Assembly (NCBI GenBank): GCA_043748015.1 | Contig: JAYTOA010000086.1 | Coordinates: 1-49,785, forward strand | Length of the DNA: 49,785 bases | From: JAIBBG01 sp043748015 | GTDB taxonomy: Bacteria; Bacteroidota; Bacteroidia; Flavobacteriales_D; Sanyastnellaceae | Direction: 5' to 3' | In this document: piece after piece, positions 43,906-49,785 of the stretch | How positions within the stretch are numbered: the first letter of the stretch is position 1 | Layout: each line of letters begins with the position of its first letter | Made by a program: the position numbers and the translations under genes | Notes under the pieces: model-generated | The model's input: the letters and a program-made list of their open reading frames with translations, nothing else | The model's database searches: none | What the model was told of the DNA's origin: nothing

Positions 43906-44202
43906 TCAATTCAATCTATCGCGCATTCTCAGAAGGAAATCTTCCTCAAGGTATTCGCTAGTTCCGAAATCAAAGGCTTTCATTTTTGTCTCAACATTCA
44001 CTGCAACTTCTACTCGATCTTCATCGGCATACATGTTGATTTCGATTTCTTTACCGGGCGAAAGAAAATTCCATCCTCTACTTGCCAAAATGGTACTGCT
44101 GGCAGTGTCTACACTTTCTTTTCGCAATTTCATCTCGCGTATAATTTCTTGTGCGAGATGCATTGCACGCTGTCGCGTACAGTAAAAAATTTTTGACGTC
44201 AT
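43906..44202 (-). CDS. Small conserved protein, unknown function
   Basis: A 98-residue soluble protein with one Cys and no signal peptide or membrane segment. SSTILASRGWNFLSPGKEIE followed by INMYADEDRVEVAVNVETKM and FDFGTSEYLEEDFL is the pattern of a small alpha/beta fold seen in uncharacterised proteins and in lipoprotein tails (Gly-Trp, then alternating strands, then D-x-G). I recognise the type but no function is known to me. ATG 44202 is the first start in frame. There are no operon partners; the following 617 bp is repeat-rich spacer. Confidence 0.6.
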   Translation of the reverse strand: MTSKIFYCTRQRAMHLAQEIIREMKLRKESVDTASSTILASRGWNFLSPGKEIEINMYADEDRVEVAVNVETKMKAFDFGTSEYLEEDFLLRMRDRLN

Positions 44203-44366
44203 TTGATTGTTAGTTAGAAAAGGATGCTCAAATATGAGGCGACTTTTTCACAATTTCAAAAAAAAAGTGTTGAGAAGTCTTCATTATGTGAATGACGTTG
44301 GGCACAAAAGCATCAACCCACTGATAACTATTAATCAATACAATGATCCTCCAGAATTATCCCCAT

Positions 44367-44383
44367 GGAGATTCCTCACTTCG
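44367..44383 (+). repeat. Direct half-copy of the MITE-like terminal repeat
   Basis: GGAGATTCCTCACTTCG, identical to 44446-44462 inside the left terminal repeat of the element at 44445-44585. Confidence 0.7.
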
Positions 44384-44444
44384 CTTTTAGTATGTATAGC
44401 ATCAGAATCATTTCACCGTTGAACCGAGGAATTAAGTAAAGTAT

Positions 44445-44585
44445 GGGAGATTCCTCACTTCGTTTCGGAAGGACAGTTCACCCACACAAATAGGAGGCAA
44501 CAATCAGGCGCTTCGCGCCTCATTGTTGCCTCCTTCGCACTCTATCGCGTGCGGTTTCATTCCGATACGAAGTGAGGAATCTCCC
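44445..44585. mobile_element. MITE-like nested inverted-repeat element
   Basis: Terminal inverted repeats of 26 bp (44445-44470 and 44560-44585, 25 of 26 matching, starting GGGAGATTCCTCACTTCG) enclose an inner hairpin at 44492-44534 whose 20-bp arms (AGGAGGCAACAAT...) have one mismatch around TTC. It is 141 bp long and has no ORF. I see no clear target-site duplication. The terminal sequence resembles a repeat I recall as widespread in Bacteroidota (GAGATTCCTCACTTCG...). Confidence 0.6.
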
Positions 44586-44611
44586 TTGTCTCACGCGAAG
44601 GCGCGCCGTTT

Positions 44612-44690
44612 AAACCCAAATCATGCAATAGAAAATGCGCATTCAATTTTGGACGATGAAAGTGGATTTTCTATTGTCTAGATTTGAGAA
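44612..44690. repeat. Dispersed hairpin repeat, copy 2
   Basis: AAACCCAAATCATGCAATAG at 44613-44632 starts a long imperfect hairpin whose right arm ends TTTTCTATTG...GATTTGAG. It is clearly related to the copy at 5651-5730 (shared AAACCCAAATCA, ATAGAAAAT, ATGAAAG and TTTTCT in the same order and spacing). Confidence 0.7.
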
Positions 44691-44819
44691 TCCCGCAGGC
44701 ATTTTACCAAAATGTTTCTAATACGTAATGCGAATTAATTCCATTCTCAATGTGGAATCTAAAATGGTTGTCAATTGAAAAAGGAAGATCAACTTGGGGG
44801 TAATTCTGGAGGATCACTA

Positions 44820-46139
44820 TCAATAATTAATAATTATCCGCAACTCATTGTACTTCTGTTGCACCTCTGCCGGTGGATTGAAATAGCCGAATGCCAGGTG
44901 TGGAAATTCTTCTCTGATTTTTGACATTACTTGACGAATGCCCATGCCTTCGGGCAATTCTGTCACACCAATTTTACCGAGATACCAATCGGGATCAATG
45001 TTGAAATTGCGCCATTGAATCATGCTCAGATCAGCATGTTTGATCCACGCTCTCAATGCTTCATATTCTTCTTCCAAATCCGTCATTCCCGGAAAAGTGA
45101 AATAGTTGATACTCGCCCAACCGCCGTACTGACGGACGATACGTGAGCTTTCAATGATGTCTTCAAACTTGTAATTGTTCGGCAAATAATAGGACTCGTA
45201 AATATTCTTGCGTGCAGAATTCGTGCTAACGCGAATAGAATTCAATCCGACTTTCATCAACTCCTCCACCGCTTTAGGCTTGCTGCCGTTGGTGTTTATA
45301 TTGATGATACCGCGTGGCGTCACCTCTCTGATTTTGATGATGACCTCGCGTATCAATTGCCACACAAGCAAGGGTTCACCTTCACAACCCTGACCAAAAC
45401 TTACAATAGGACGTTCCGCATTTTGCAAATGAGGAATGGTGAACTCGAGAATTTCTTCCAACGTTGGAATGAATGGCAATCGATCTTGAGGCGATGTAAG
45501 TTCATGCTCTTTCGGTTGAAATGAAATACAACCAAGACAATTGCTGTTGCATGCAGGAGAAATAGGAATTGGACATTCCCATCTTCCCATAAAAAAATTG
45601 CGTGCAGCAGGACAACTGTATTGAATACTGCAATTGTTGCCTAGGTGCTGCACAAGACGGTTGTCAGGATGCTTCTCCAGTCGCTTCTTCGTTTCCTCAA
45701 TGATCAGTTCTCTGTCGAAATTTTCCAGGTCCTGTCTTTCGTCGGCATCGATACGAACTGCTGTTGTGTAAAATTTTCCATCGAGCCAACCAACAGTTGT
45801 GTAACAATAAAGAGGAAGTGTCGGCGCATCTTCTTCATCTGTTCCAAATGCCGCCATATACAATTGTGTATATGCCGGAGCGTTGAGTGCAGCAACAGCC
45901 TGAACATCTTCAATCACTTCAAACTCACCAGTTTCAATGCTCAGTCCATATGGTCGGCGACCGGGAAGTGTGAACATATCACTACCAAAAGGCACTTCGA
46001 TAAAATCTTCAGGGGTGAGTGGAAAAACGTTGTAACCGGAACGGCCAACAGCTTCATAGCGCAAGTCTTCGAAAATATTGCCTTCCTCATCGGCATACAC
46101 CATATAAGGAACACGTGTCGGATGTTGATGTGTTTTCAT
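44820..46139 (-). CDS. Radical SAM protein
   Basis: A 439-residue protein. The 4Fe-4S/SAM motif lies at Cys197-Cys201-Cys204 in PACNSNCLGCISFQPKEH, preceded by a roughly 190-residue N-terminal domain with its own Cys residues (NNCSIQYSCPAA). GQGCEGEPLLVWQLIREV and IININTNGSKPKAVEEL are radical SAM barrel strands, and SIRVSTNSARKNIYESYY follows. Its precise reaction cannot be read from sequence. Its last codons fall inside the AT-rich outer part of the inverted repeat ending at 44815, so the 3' end may have been altered by that element. Directly upstream, 63 bp away, is a YkgJ cysteine-cluster protein on the same strand, a likely operon partner. Confidence 0.85.
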   Translation of the reverse strand: MKTHQHPTRVPYMVYADEEGNIFEDLRYEAVGRSGYNVFPLTPEDFIEVPFGSDMFTLPGRRPYGLSIETGEFEVIEDVQAVAALNAPAYTQLYMAAFGTDEEDAPTLPLYCYTTVGWLDGKFYTTAVRIDADERQDLENFDRELIIEETKKRLEKHPDNRLVQHLGNNCSIQYSCPAARNFFMGRWECPIPISPACNSNCLGCISFQPKEHELTSPQDRLPFIPTLEEILEFTIPHLQNAERPIVSFGQGCEGEPLLVWQLIREVIIKIREVTPRGIININTNGSKPKAVEELMKVGLNSIRVSTNSARKNIYESYYLPNNYKFEDIIESSRIVRQYGGWASINYFTFPGMTDLEEEYEALRAWIKHADLSMIQWRNFNIDPDWYLGKIGVTELPEGMGIRQVMSKIREEFPHLAFGYFNPPAEVQQKYNELRIIINY

Positions 46140-46202
46140 GTTTTCGGGGAATACAAAACTACGACATCAATACGAAGAGCAATCCAGTGAACGAAATTGC
46201 AA

Positions 46203-46721
46203 TCAGATAACGCCACGCTCCTGCATAAGAGCGGTGAGTTTTTCCACCATCACAAGCGTTGCAGGACAACGATTCATGTTCTCGATGTAAACGTCTTTCA
46301 CTTGATCCACAAAATCCTTCCTGTGAAAATGCGGGAACTCTGCGCAATCGTGTGGACGAATTTCATAGATGGTGCAAAGACCTTTTCTTTTATCAAAATG
46401 TTGACACGGCGTAGAATTATTCATGATATCACCGGTCTTCTTTTCGGTGTAGAGATACTTATCGTAATAAGCTTTGGCAGTCATGTTGAAATGAGTTGCC
46501 ACACGCTTTATCTCAGTCTTCTTCCACGTTGGCGTCATCTCCATGCAGCAATGGCCACAATCGACACATGAGATTTCCTTCCATGTTTCTTCAGTGATAG
46601 CTTTTACATCTTTCACCAAACCGCGTGGTTTCAACTTTGCGATTTTGCGCAGTCCAACAGCCAGTTTTTTCTTCTTTGCGTTGGCTCTGCGACGATAATA
46701 TTCAACATTGATTCTCTTCAT
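46203..46721 (-). CDS. YkgJ-family cysteine cluster protein
   Basis: A 172-residue protein with the CxxCxxCC-type motif ISCVDCGHCCMEMTPTW near residue 52 and a second set in TPCQHFDKRKGLCTIYEIRP followed by HDCAEFP. This matches the YkgJ/zinc- or iron-chelating family; the N-terminus is basic (RRRANAKKKK). Its reaction is unknown; members are thought to bind metal or an iron-sulfur cluster. It probably leads the operon with the radical SAM gene. A weak -7 match (TACTTTTA, minus strand, near 46741-46748) lies upstream. Confidence 0.85.
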   Translation of the reverse strand: MKRINVEYYRRRANAKKKKLAVGLRKIAKLKPRGLVKDVKAITEETWKEISCVDCGHCCMEMTPTWKKTEIKRVATHFNMTAKAYYDKYLYTEKKTGDIMNNSTPCQHFDKRKGLCTIYEIRPHDCAEFPHFHRKDFVDQVKDVYIENMNRCPATLVMVEKLTALMQERGVI

Positions 46722-46890
46722 GTTTTTTCTTAAGTGGCGGTAAAAGTAGATGGATGAAAGGCAGAAAGAATTGATTTCAAATTAGTTTCAATGCCTGTGG
46801 TGTTGAAGAAAAAGCAATGTGCCGCAAGGAAGAAAATGGTCGCACATACTTTTTGGATCGGATATGATTTCGAATAAAAAAAGGAAAAAA

Positions 46891-46986
46891 GAGCAAGCCC
46901 CTTCTATCGCACCGCTACAACCGTCTGCCTTTGCTGCCTTCCGACCCTGGAGGATTGGACAGGAGCTGGTCGTAGAAGACTTGCTC
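46891..46986 (-). ncRNA. ffs: Signal recognition particle RNA (small bacterial type)
   Basis: On the minus strand the sequence begins GAGCAAGTC and ends GGGGCTTGCTC, closing a long hairpin. The SRP core CCAGGGTCGGAAGGCAGCA sits at the tip, corresponding to the conserved GGTCNGGAAGGNAGCA Ffh-binding loop with its symmetric partner AGCAAAGGCAG. A run of T follows the closing stem and acts as terminator. The length of about 96-100 nt fits the 4.5S class. It is transcribed towards the YkgJ gene and divergently from the DUF4199 gene. Confidence 0.95.
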
Positions 46987-46993
46987 TTTGGCC

Positions 46994-47024
46994 GCGAAAG
47001 TAATGTGCTTTTTTAAAAAATCAA
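46994..47024 (-). promoter_or_regulatory. Promoter of the SRP RNA gene
   Basis: On the minus strand TTG (47024-47022), then 20 bp, then TACTTTCG (47001-46994), 7 of 8 to TAnnTTTG. Transcription would start about 5-7 nt further on, at the observed 5' end of the RNA. Confidence 0.55.
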
Positions 47025-47071
47025 GCGTTCATAATTCCATGAGCGGAATATTTCCAGTAGAACTGCGCGCA

Positions 47072-47079
47072 TATCTTTG
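47072..47079 (+). promoter_or_regulatory. Promoter -7 element of the DUF4199 gene
   Basis: TATCTTTG is a perfect TAnnTTTG, 33 nt before the ATG at 47112, with TTTC at 47051-47054 as a weak -33. It is divergent from the SRP promoter. Confidence 0.5.
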
Positions 47080-47111
47080 GAACGAACTATTATCACTCAA
47101 TACATGTAAAT

Positions 47112-47645
47112 ATGGAAAACATTGACTTTATAAAAACCGAGAATCCTGAAACGCCAAGAATTCGTCCTGCAATGATCTACGCTCTTGTATTGAGCGCTAT
47201 CGGAATTGTGTTCATGATTGCCGGCCACTTCACAGGTTGGGATATGCAATCTTGGTCATACAGAATTGTGTCTTGGATCATTTCCATCGGAGGAATTCTC
47301 TTCATCGTTAAACATTTCCGCGATGAACACAACAAAGGAAGATTGAGATTCGGGCAGGGCGTTGGATTGAGCAGTCTCACCGGACTATTCGCAGGTTTGA
47401 TCACCGCAGTGTTCTTTTATTTTTTCATCAGCTATATCGCACCGGAATTCATGACTAACATTCAAGATCAAGCCATCAATGACATGATGGAAAAAGGCAT
47501 GAGTGAAGAGCAGATTGAACAAAATATGCAATACGCCGGCATGTTTATGAGCGCCGGATTTATGTCAATAATGGCACTTGTTGGTACTGTTGTTTCGTAT
47601 ACTATACTTGGCTTAATCGCTTCAGCCATTTTCAAACGCGACTAA
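47112..47645 (+). CDS. DUF4199-family inner-membrane protein
   Basis: A 177-residue protein with four predicted membrane segments: AMIYALVLSAIGIVFMIAGH, IVSWIISIGGILFIVKHF, LTGLFAGLITAVFFYFFISY and, after a charged linker, FMSIMALVGTVVSYTILGL. The acidic linker MMEKGMSEEQIEQNMQYAG between segments 3 and 4, and the RFGQGVG motif, are typical of DUF4199 proteins, a Bacteroidota family of unknown function. It is followed after 8 bp by a GT2 glycosyltransferase, a neighbour pairing I associate with this family, so a role in lipid-linked sugar transfer or membrane support is inferred. Confidence 0.88.
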   Translation: MENIDFIKTENPETPRIRPAMIYALVLSAIGIVFMIAGHFTGWDMQSWSYRIVSWIISIGGILFIVKHFRDEHNKGRLRFGQGVGLSSLTGLFAGLITAVFFYFFISYIAPEFMTNIQDQAINDMMEKGMSEEQIEQNMQYAGMFMSAGFMSIMALVGTVVSYTILGLIASAIFKRD

Positions 47646-47653
47646 TCAGCACG

Positions 47654-48607
47654 ATGGATGTTTCAATTGTCATTCCATTGTTGAACGAAGAGGAATCGCT
47701 TCGTGAACTTCATGCGTGGATATCTAAAGTTTGCAACCAACACAATCTGAGTCATGAAATCATTTTCATCGACGATGGCTCAAAGGATAAATCGTGGAGT
47801 GTGATCAATGAATTGAAAGGCGCTGATGCGATTGTGAAGGCCGTTCGCTTTCAACGGAACTATGGAAAGAGCGCTGCCCTGCACATCGGATTCGAAATGG
47901 CGGAAGGTGACATTGTGATTACCATGGATGCTGATCTTCAGGATTCACCTGATGAAATTCCAGGACTTATAGAGATGATTCGCAAGGAAGACTACGATCT
48001 GGTGAGTGGCTGGAAAAAAAAGCGCCACGACCCCATTTCGAAAACCATTCCTACAAAACTTTACAATTGGGCCACGCGCAGAATGAGTGGCATCTATCTC
48101 CACGATTTCAACTGTGGCTTGAAAGCTTATAAAAAAGACGTCATCAAAAGTCTGGAAATTTTCGGCGAAATGCACCGCTACATTCCCGTGATGGCGCATA
48201 GAGAGGGATTTAAAAATATCGGCGAAAAGGTTGTTGAGCACCGGGCACGTAAATACGGCACCACCAAATTCGGTTTTGAAAGATTTGTTAACGGTCCACT
48301 CGACCTGATGACCATCATGTTTATTTCAAAATTCGGCAAGAGACCCATGCACATTTTCGGGACGATTGGTGCGGCCATGTTTATTATTGGACTTGGGTCA
48401 TTCCTTTATCTTGGCATCAACAAATTCCTTCATCTATACGTTTGGAATTCGGTCGCTCCTCTCCTATCCGATCAGGCTTTTTTCTTCATCGCCTTGTCTT
48501 CCATGATTATCGGAACGCAATTGTTTCTTGCCGGATTTATTGGTGAACTTGTTACTCGCAATTCAGCTACAAGGAATCAGTATAAGATTGCGGAAAGATT
48601 GGATTGA
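47654..48607 (+). CDS. Polyprenyl-phosphate glycosyltransferase, GT2 (GtrB/DPM1-like)
   Basis: A 317-residue membrane-associated glycosyltransferase. The GT-A domain has VSIVIPLLNEEESLRELHAW at the N-terminus, IIFIDDGSKDKSW near residue 38 and VITMDADLQDSPDEIPGLIE (DxD-type motif DADLQ near residue 95). The loop FNCGLKAYKKDV near 154 is conserved in this subgroup. Two C-terminal membrane helices follow (MHIFGTIGAAMFIIGLGSF and FFFIALSSMIIGTQLFLAGF). The family moves a sugar from a nucleotide donor to undecaprenyl phosphate. It is in one operon with the DUF4199 gene. Confidence 0.92.
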   Translation: MDVSIVIPLLNEEESLRELHAWISKVCNQHNLSHEIIFIDDGSKDKSWSVINELKGADAIVKAVRFQRNYGKSAALHIGFEMAEGDIVITMDADLQDSPDEIPGLIEMIRKEDYDLVSGWKKKRHDPISKTIPTKLYNWATRRMSGIYLHDFNCGLKAYKKDVIKSLEIFGEMHRYIPVMAHREGFKNIGEKVVEHRARKYGTTKFGFERFVNGPLDLMTIMFISKFGKRPMHIFGTIGAAMFIIGLGSFLYLGINKFLHLYVWNSVAPLLSDQAFFFIALSSMIIGTQLFLAGFIGELVTRNSATRNQYKIAERLD

Positions 48608-48706
48608 ATTGCGGTGGTTAAGGAATGATGGGTTAAATGTATAACGCAGAGTCATGTGTCACACTTGTGCACCAATGCATATCCGCATTGAATGCAAAAA
48701 ATAAAC

Positions 48707-48834
48707 ATAACGTTTTGCGGCTTTGCGAAGAAGCGGATTTCGGAGCACTAAACTGTCAATATACCACAAAATTTGATGCGAGGTAGAATGTTCAATTAAC
48801 CACTGAACCCGCTTTTTTGCAAAACCGCTGTTAT
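48707..48834. repeat. Long inverted repeat with TAAC...GTTA ends
   Basis: GCGGCTTTGCGAAGAAGCGG (48717-48736) pairs 17 of 20 with 48809-48828. The outer flanks read ATAACG and TGTTAT. Length and end bases resemble an integron attC site, but the R' box GTTATCG is a poor match, so the identity is open. Confidence 0.45.
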
Positions 48835-48990
48835 CGGTTCGGTGTTCTTCTTCGTTCGTTGGTTTGTCGGTCGTTTTGGTCGTGCGGTTGGACAGACACA
48901 CTCTTTGCCAAGCTTTGGTCTGTGCGTTGGCTTGTGCGGCTTGGCAATGTGTGTGGCTGTTGGGCTGGCTATTCATTTTCTTTGCTTGAC
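48835..48990. other. G+T-skewed spacer next to hsdR
   Basis: About 155 bp in which the plus strand is strongly dominated by G and T (for example GGTGTTCTTCTTCGTTCGTT and GTTGGTTTGTCGGTCGTTTT). The open frames across it have no protein-like features. With the inverted repeat to its left it fills the 388-bp gap 48608-48995. Confidence 0.55.
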
Positions 48991-48995
48991 ATTAA

Positions 48996-49785
48996 TTATA
49001 GTTGTCCACCAACACCTTTAAACTTCTCTATAAACGATACTAGCTTTTGAAAAACACTTTGCTTCTTAGTCAAATATTGAGGATTTAAGGGACTCATTTT
49101 CGGTAAGAGTGCATTGAGTTCTGTTCCGTTTTCACTTGCATATTCTCGCTTTAAAGAAGTTGTGATGTAACGCTTTGCTTCTTCAATATTTAGATTTTCT
49201 TCTGTGATTAATTCTAATGCTTCGGATTTCTGTTTGCTTTGAGCATATGCAAAGAATGAATCTATGACATTTGCTTTATCTTGAAGTTTATCCAGTTCAG
49301 TTTCATTAATAAAATCAACTACTAAACTTTCTTTTGCTCTATTACCTACACTTGCACGAATAACCCTGCGTATTTCAGTAATTAAAGTGTCTTTGTCTTT
49401 TGTTTTTTTGTTATGCTCAAAAATTAATTCAAGAATGTAATCAAGGTTTATTTCTTGTGATTTTAGTAGGTCAACCTCAAACACAACATCGTCCCAGTCG
49501 ATTGTAGATTCTTCTGATTCTTTCCCGAATCTCTCACGTCTTAACCAATCACGTATATCATTATAAGTTGAACGGTAATCTTGAACTGTCCTTTCCTTTA
49601 GCAATTCAACTTTTTGCATTGCAGCAATATCCACATCTGTTACAAAATGAGTTTTTTTAAACTCTTCAACTGCTTCGGGATTGTTTATGTCAATTGCTTG
49701 AAGTGCTTTTAGGTGGTTAAATTCATCGTAGTTCTGGAGTATGTTTTCTACTCTCAAATATTCTCCGAATAGTTTTGAAAATTCT
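48996..49785 (-). CDS. Type I restriction enzyme R subunit (HsdR), C-terminal part
   Basis: The frame is open to the window edge (the apparent start at 49757 is a TTG inside the gene), so these are the last roughly 262 residues. KLFGEY, LRVENILQNYDEFNHL and DWLRRERFGKESEES, followed by WDDVVFEVDLLKSQEINLDY, ILELIFEHNKKTKDKD and a final FIEKFKGVGG, fit the C-terminal helical domain of EcoR124-type HsdR subunits, which contacts the M/S complex. The nuclease and helicase motifs would lie outside the window. The sequence is visibly A+T-richer than its neighbours, consistent with horizontal acquisition. hsdM and hsdS should lie upstream (to the right). Confidence 0.8.
   Translation of the reverse strand, partial: EFSKLFGEYLRVENILQNYDEFNHLKALQAIDINNPEAVEEFKKTHFVTDVDIAAMQKVELLKERTVQDYRSTYNDIRDWLRRERFGKESEESTIDWDDVVFEVDLLKSQEINLDYILELIFEHNKKTKDKDTLITEIRRVIRASVGNRAKESLVVDFINETELDKLQDKANVIDSFFAYAQSKQKSEALELITEENLNIEEAKRYITTSLKREYASENGTELNALLPKMSPLNPQYLTKKQSVFQKLVSFIEKFKGVGGQL

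Larger units (their letters stand above)
44345..44815. repeat. Wide inverted-repeat bracket
   Basis: GATCCTCCAGAATTATCCCC at 44345-44364 is the reverse complement, 19 of 20, of 44796-44815. Weaker AT-rich similarity extends about 20 nt outward on both sides. The pair brackets about 430 bp containing all other repeats of this spacer, so it may mark the ends of a decayed mobile element. Confidence 0.55.

Noticed and set aside
46819..47016. 65-residue plus-strand frame
   Set aside because: It lies over the SRP RNA gene on the opposite strand; the RNA explains the sequence.
48659..48976. 105-residue minus-strand frame upstream of the window-edge gene
   Set aside because: Low-complexity Thr/Gln/Ala/Asn composition follows from the G+T skew; no start context or homology I recognise.
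48707..48995. A genuine integron cassette array
   Set aside because: Only one site is visible, the R' box matches poorly, and the neighbouring hsdR is far too large for a typical cassette; kept only as a question.

Overview
The window reads as a chromosomal segment of a Bacteroidota species, probably a free-living or environmental lineage. Three things support this. Four large secreted proteins end in type IX secretion (T9SS) C-terminal sorting domains, three of type A and one of type B (gliding-motility-associated). The recognisable promoters match the Bacteroidota consensus TTTG/TTG-N19-TAnnTTTG. Most starts lack a Shine-Dalgarno sequence. GC content is moderate (about 42% by eye), coding density is high, and no tRNA, rRNA or CRISPR array was seen.

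Layout. Positions 1-8281 hold the 3' end of an unidentified protein, a 1685-residue T9SS surface protein, an ECF sigma / zinc anti-sigma / small secreted protein trio, and a di-haem cytochrome c peroxidase. Positions 8325-13586 hold uvrA (minus), a second ECF sigma factor with an unusually strong Shine-Dalgarno, a small conserved protein and an outer-membrane barrel. Positions 13630-25219 hold a substrate-binding lipoprotein and a split polysaccharide-precursor region: UDP-glucuronate decarboxylase, WbpD-like N-acetyltransferase, UDP-HexNAc dehydrogenase, dTDP-glucose 4,6-dehydratase and a CpsB/YwqE-type PHP phosphatase. A 1584-residue repeat-rich T9SS protein interrupts that region. Positions 25254-30564 hold a ferredoxin / ferredoxin-NADP reductase pair, a T9SS alpha/beta hydrolase, an Mrp-Nfu iron-sulfur carrier operon and a patatin phospholipase. 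Positions 30804-38557 hold a methyltransferase with a duplicated winged-helix-like N-terminus resembling the AprA MT1 type, a PLD-family lipoprotein, a berberine-bridge-type flavin oxidase coupled to a nitrilase, and an M1 aminopeptidase. Positions 38851-46721 hold a type B T9SS adhesin-like protein, a PhoD phosphatase, a small conserved protein, and a radical SAM / YkgJ cysteine-cluster pair. Positions 46891-48607 hold the SRP RNA gene, a DUF4199 membrane protein and a GT2 glycosyltransferase. The right edge (48996-49785) is the C-terminal part of a type I restriction subunit (HsdR), visibly A+T-richer than the rest, so an accessory or defence region probably begins there.

The main unexplained structure is in the intergenic DNA. 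There is a dispersed hairpin repeat with two diverged copies 39 kb apart (5651-5730 and 44612-44690). A nested inverted-repeat element of MITE size lies at 44445-44585, inside a wider inverted-repeat bracket at 44345-44815. Two mutually inverted 22-nt palindromes lie at 16406-16509. Octamer and heptamer tandem repeats follow terminators or lie between convergent genes. Three identical 12-mers about 65 bp apart lie at 28057-28198. A 128-nt inverted repeat with TAAC...GTTA ends lies beside hsdR. The best regulatory observation is a near-consensus promoter placed so that the 5849 sigma-factor mRNA would be leaderless.

All functional calls come from reading motifs by eye; no database search was run.
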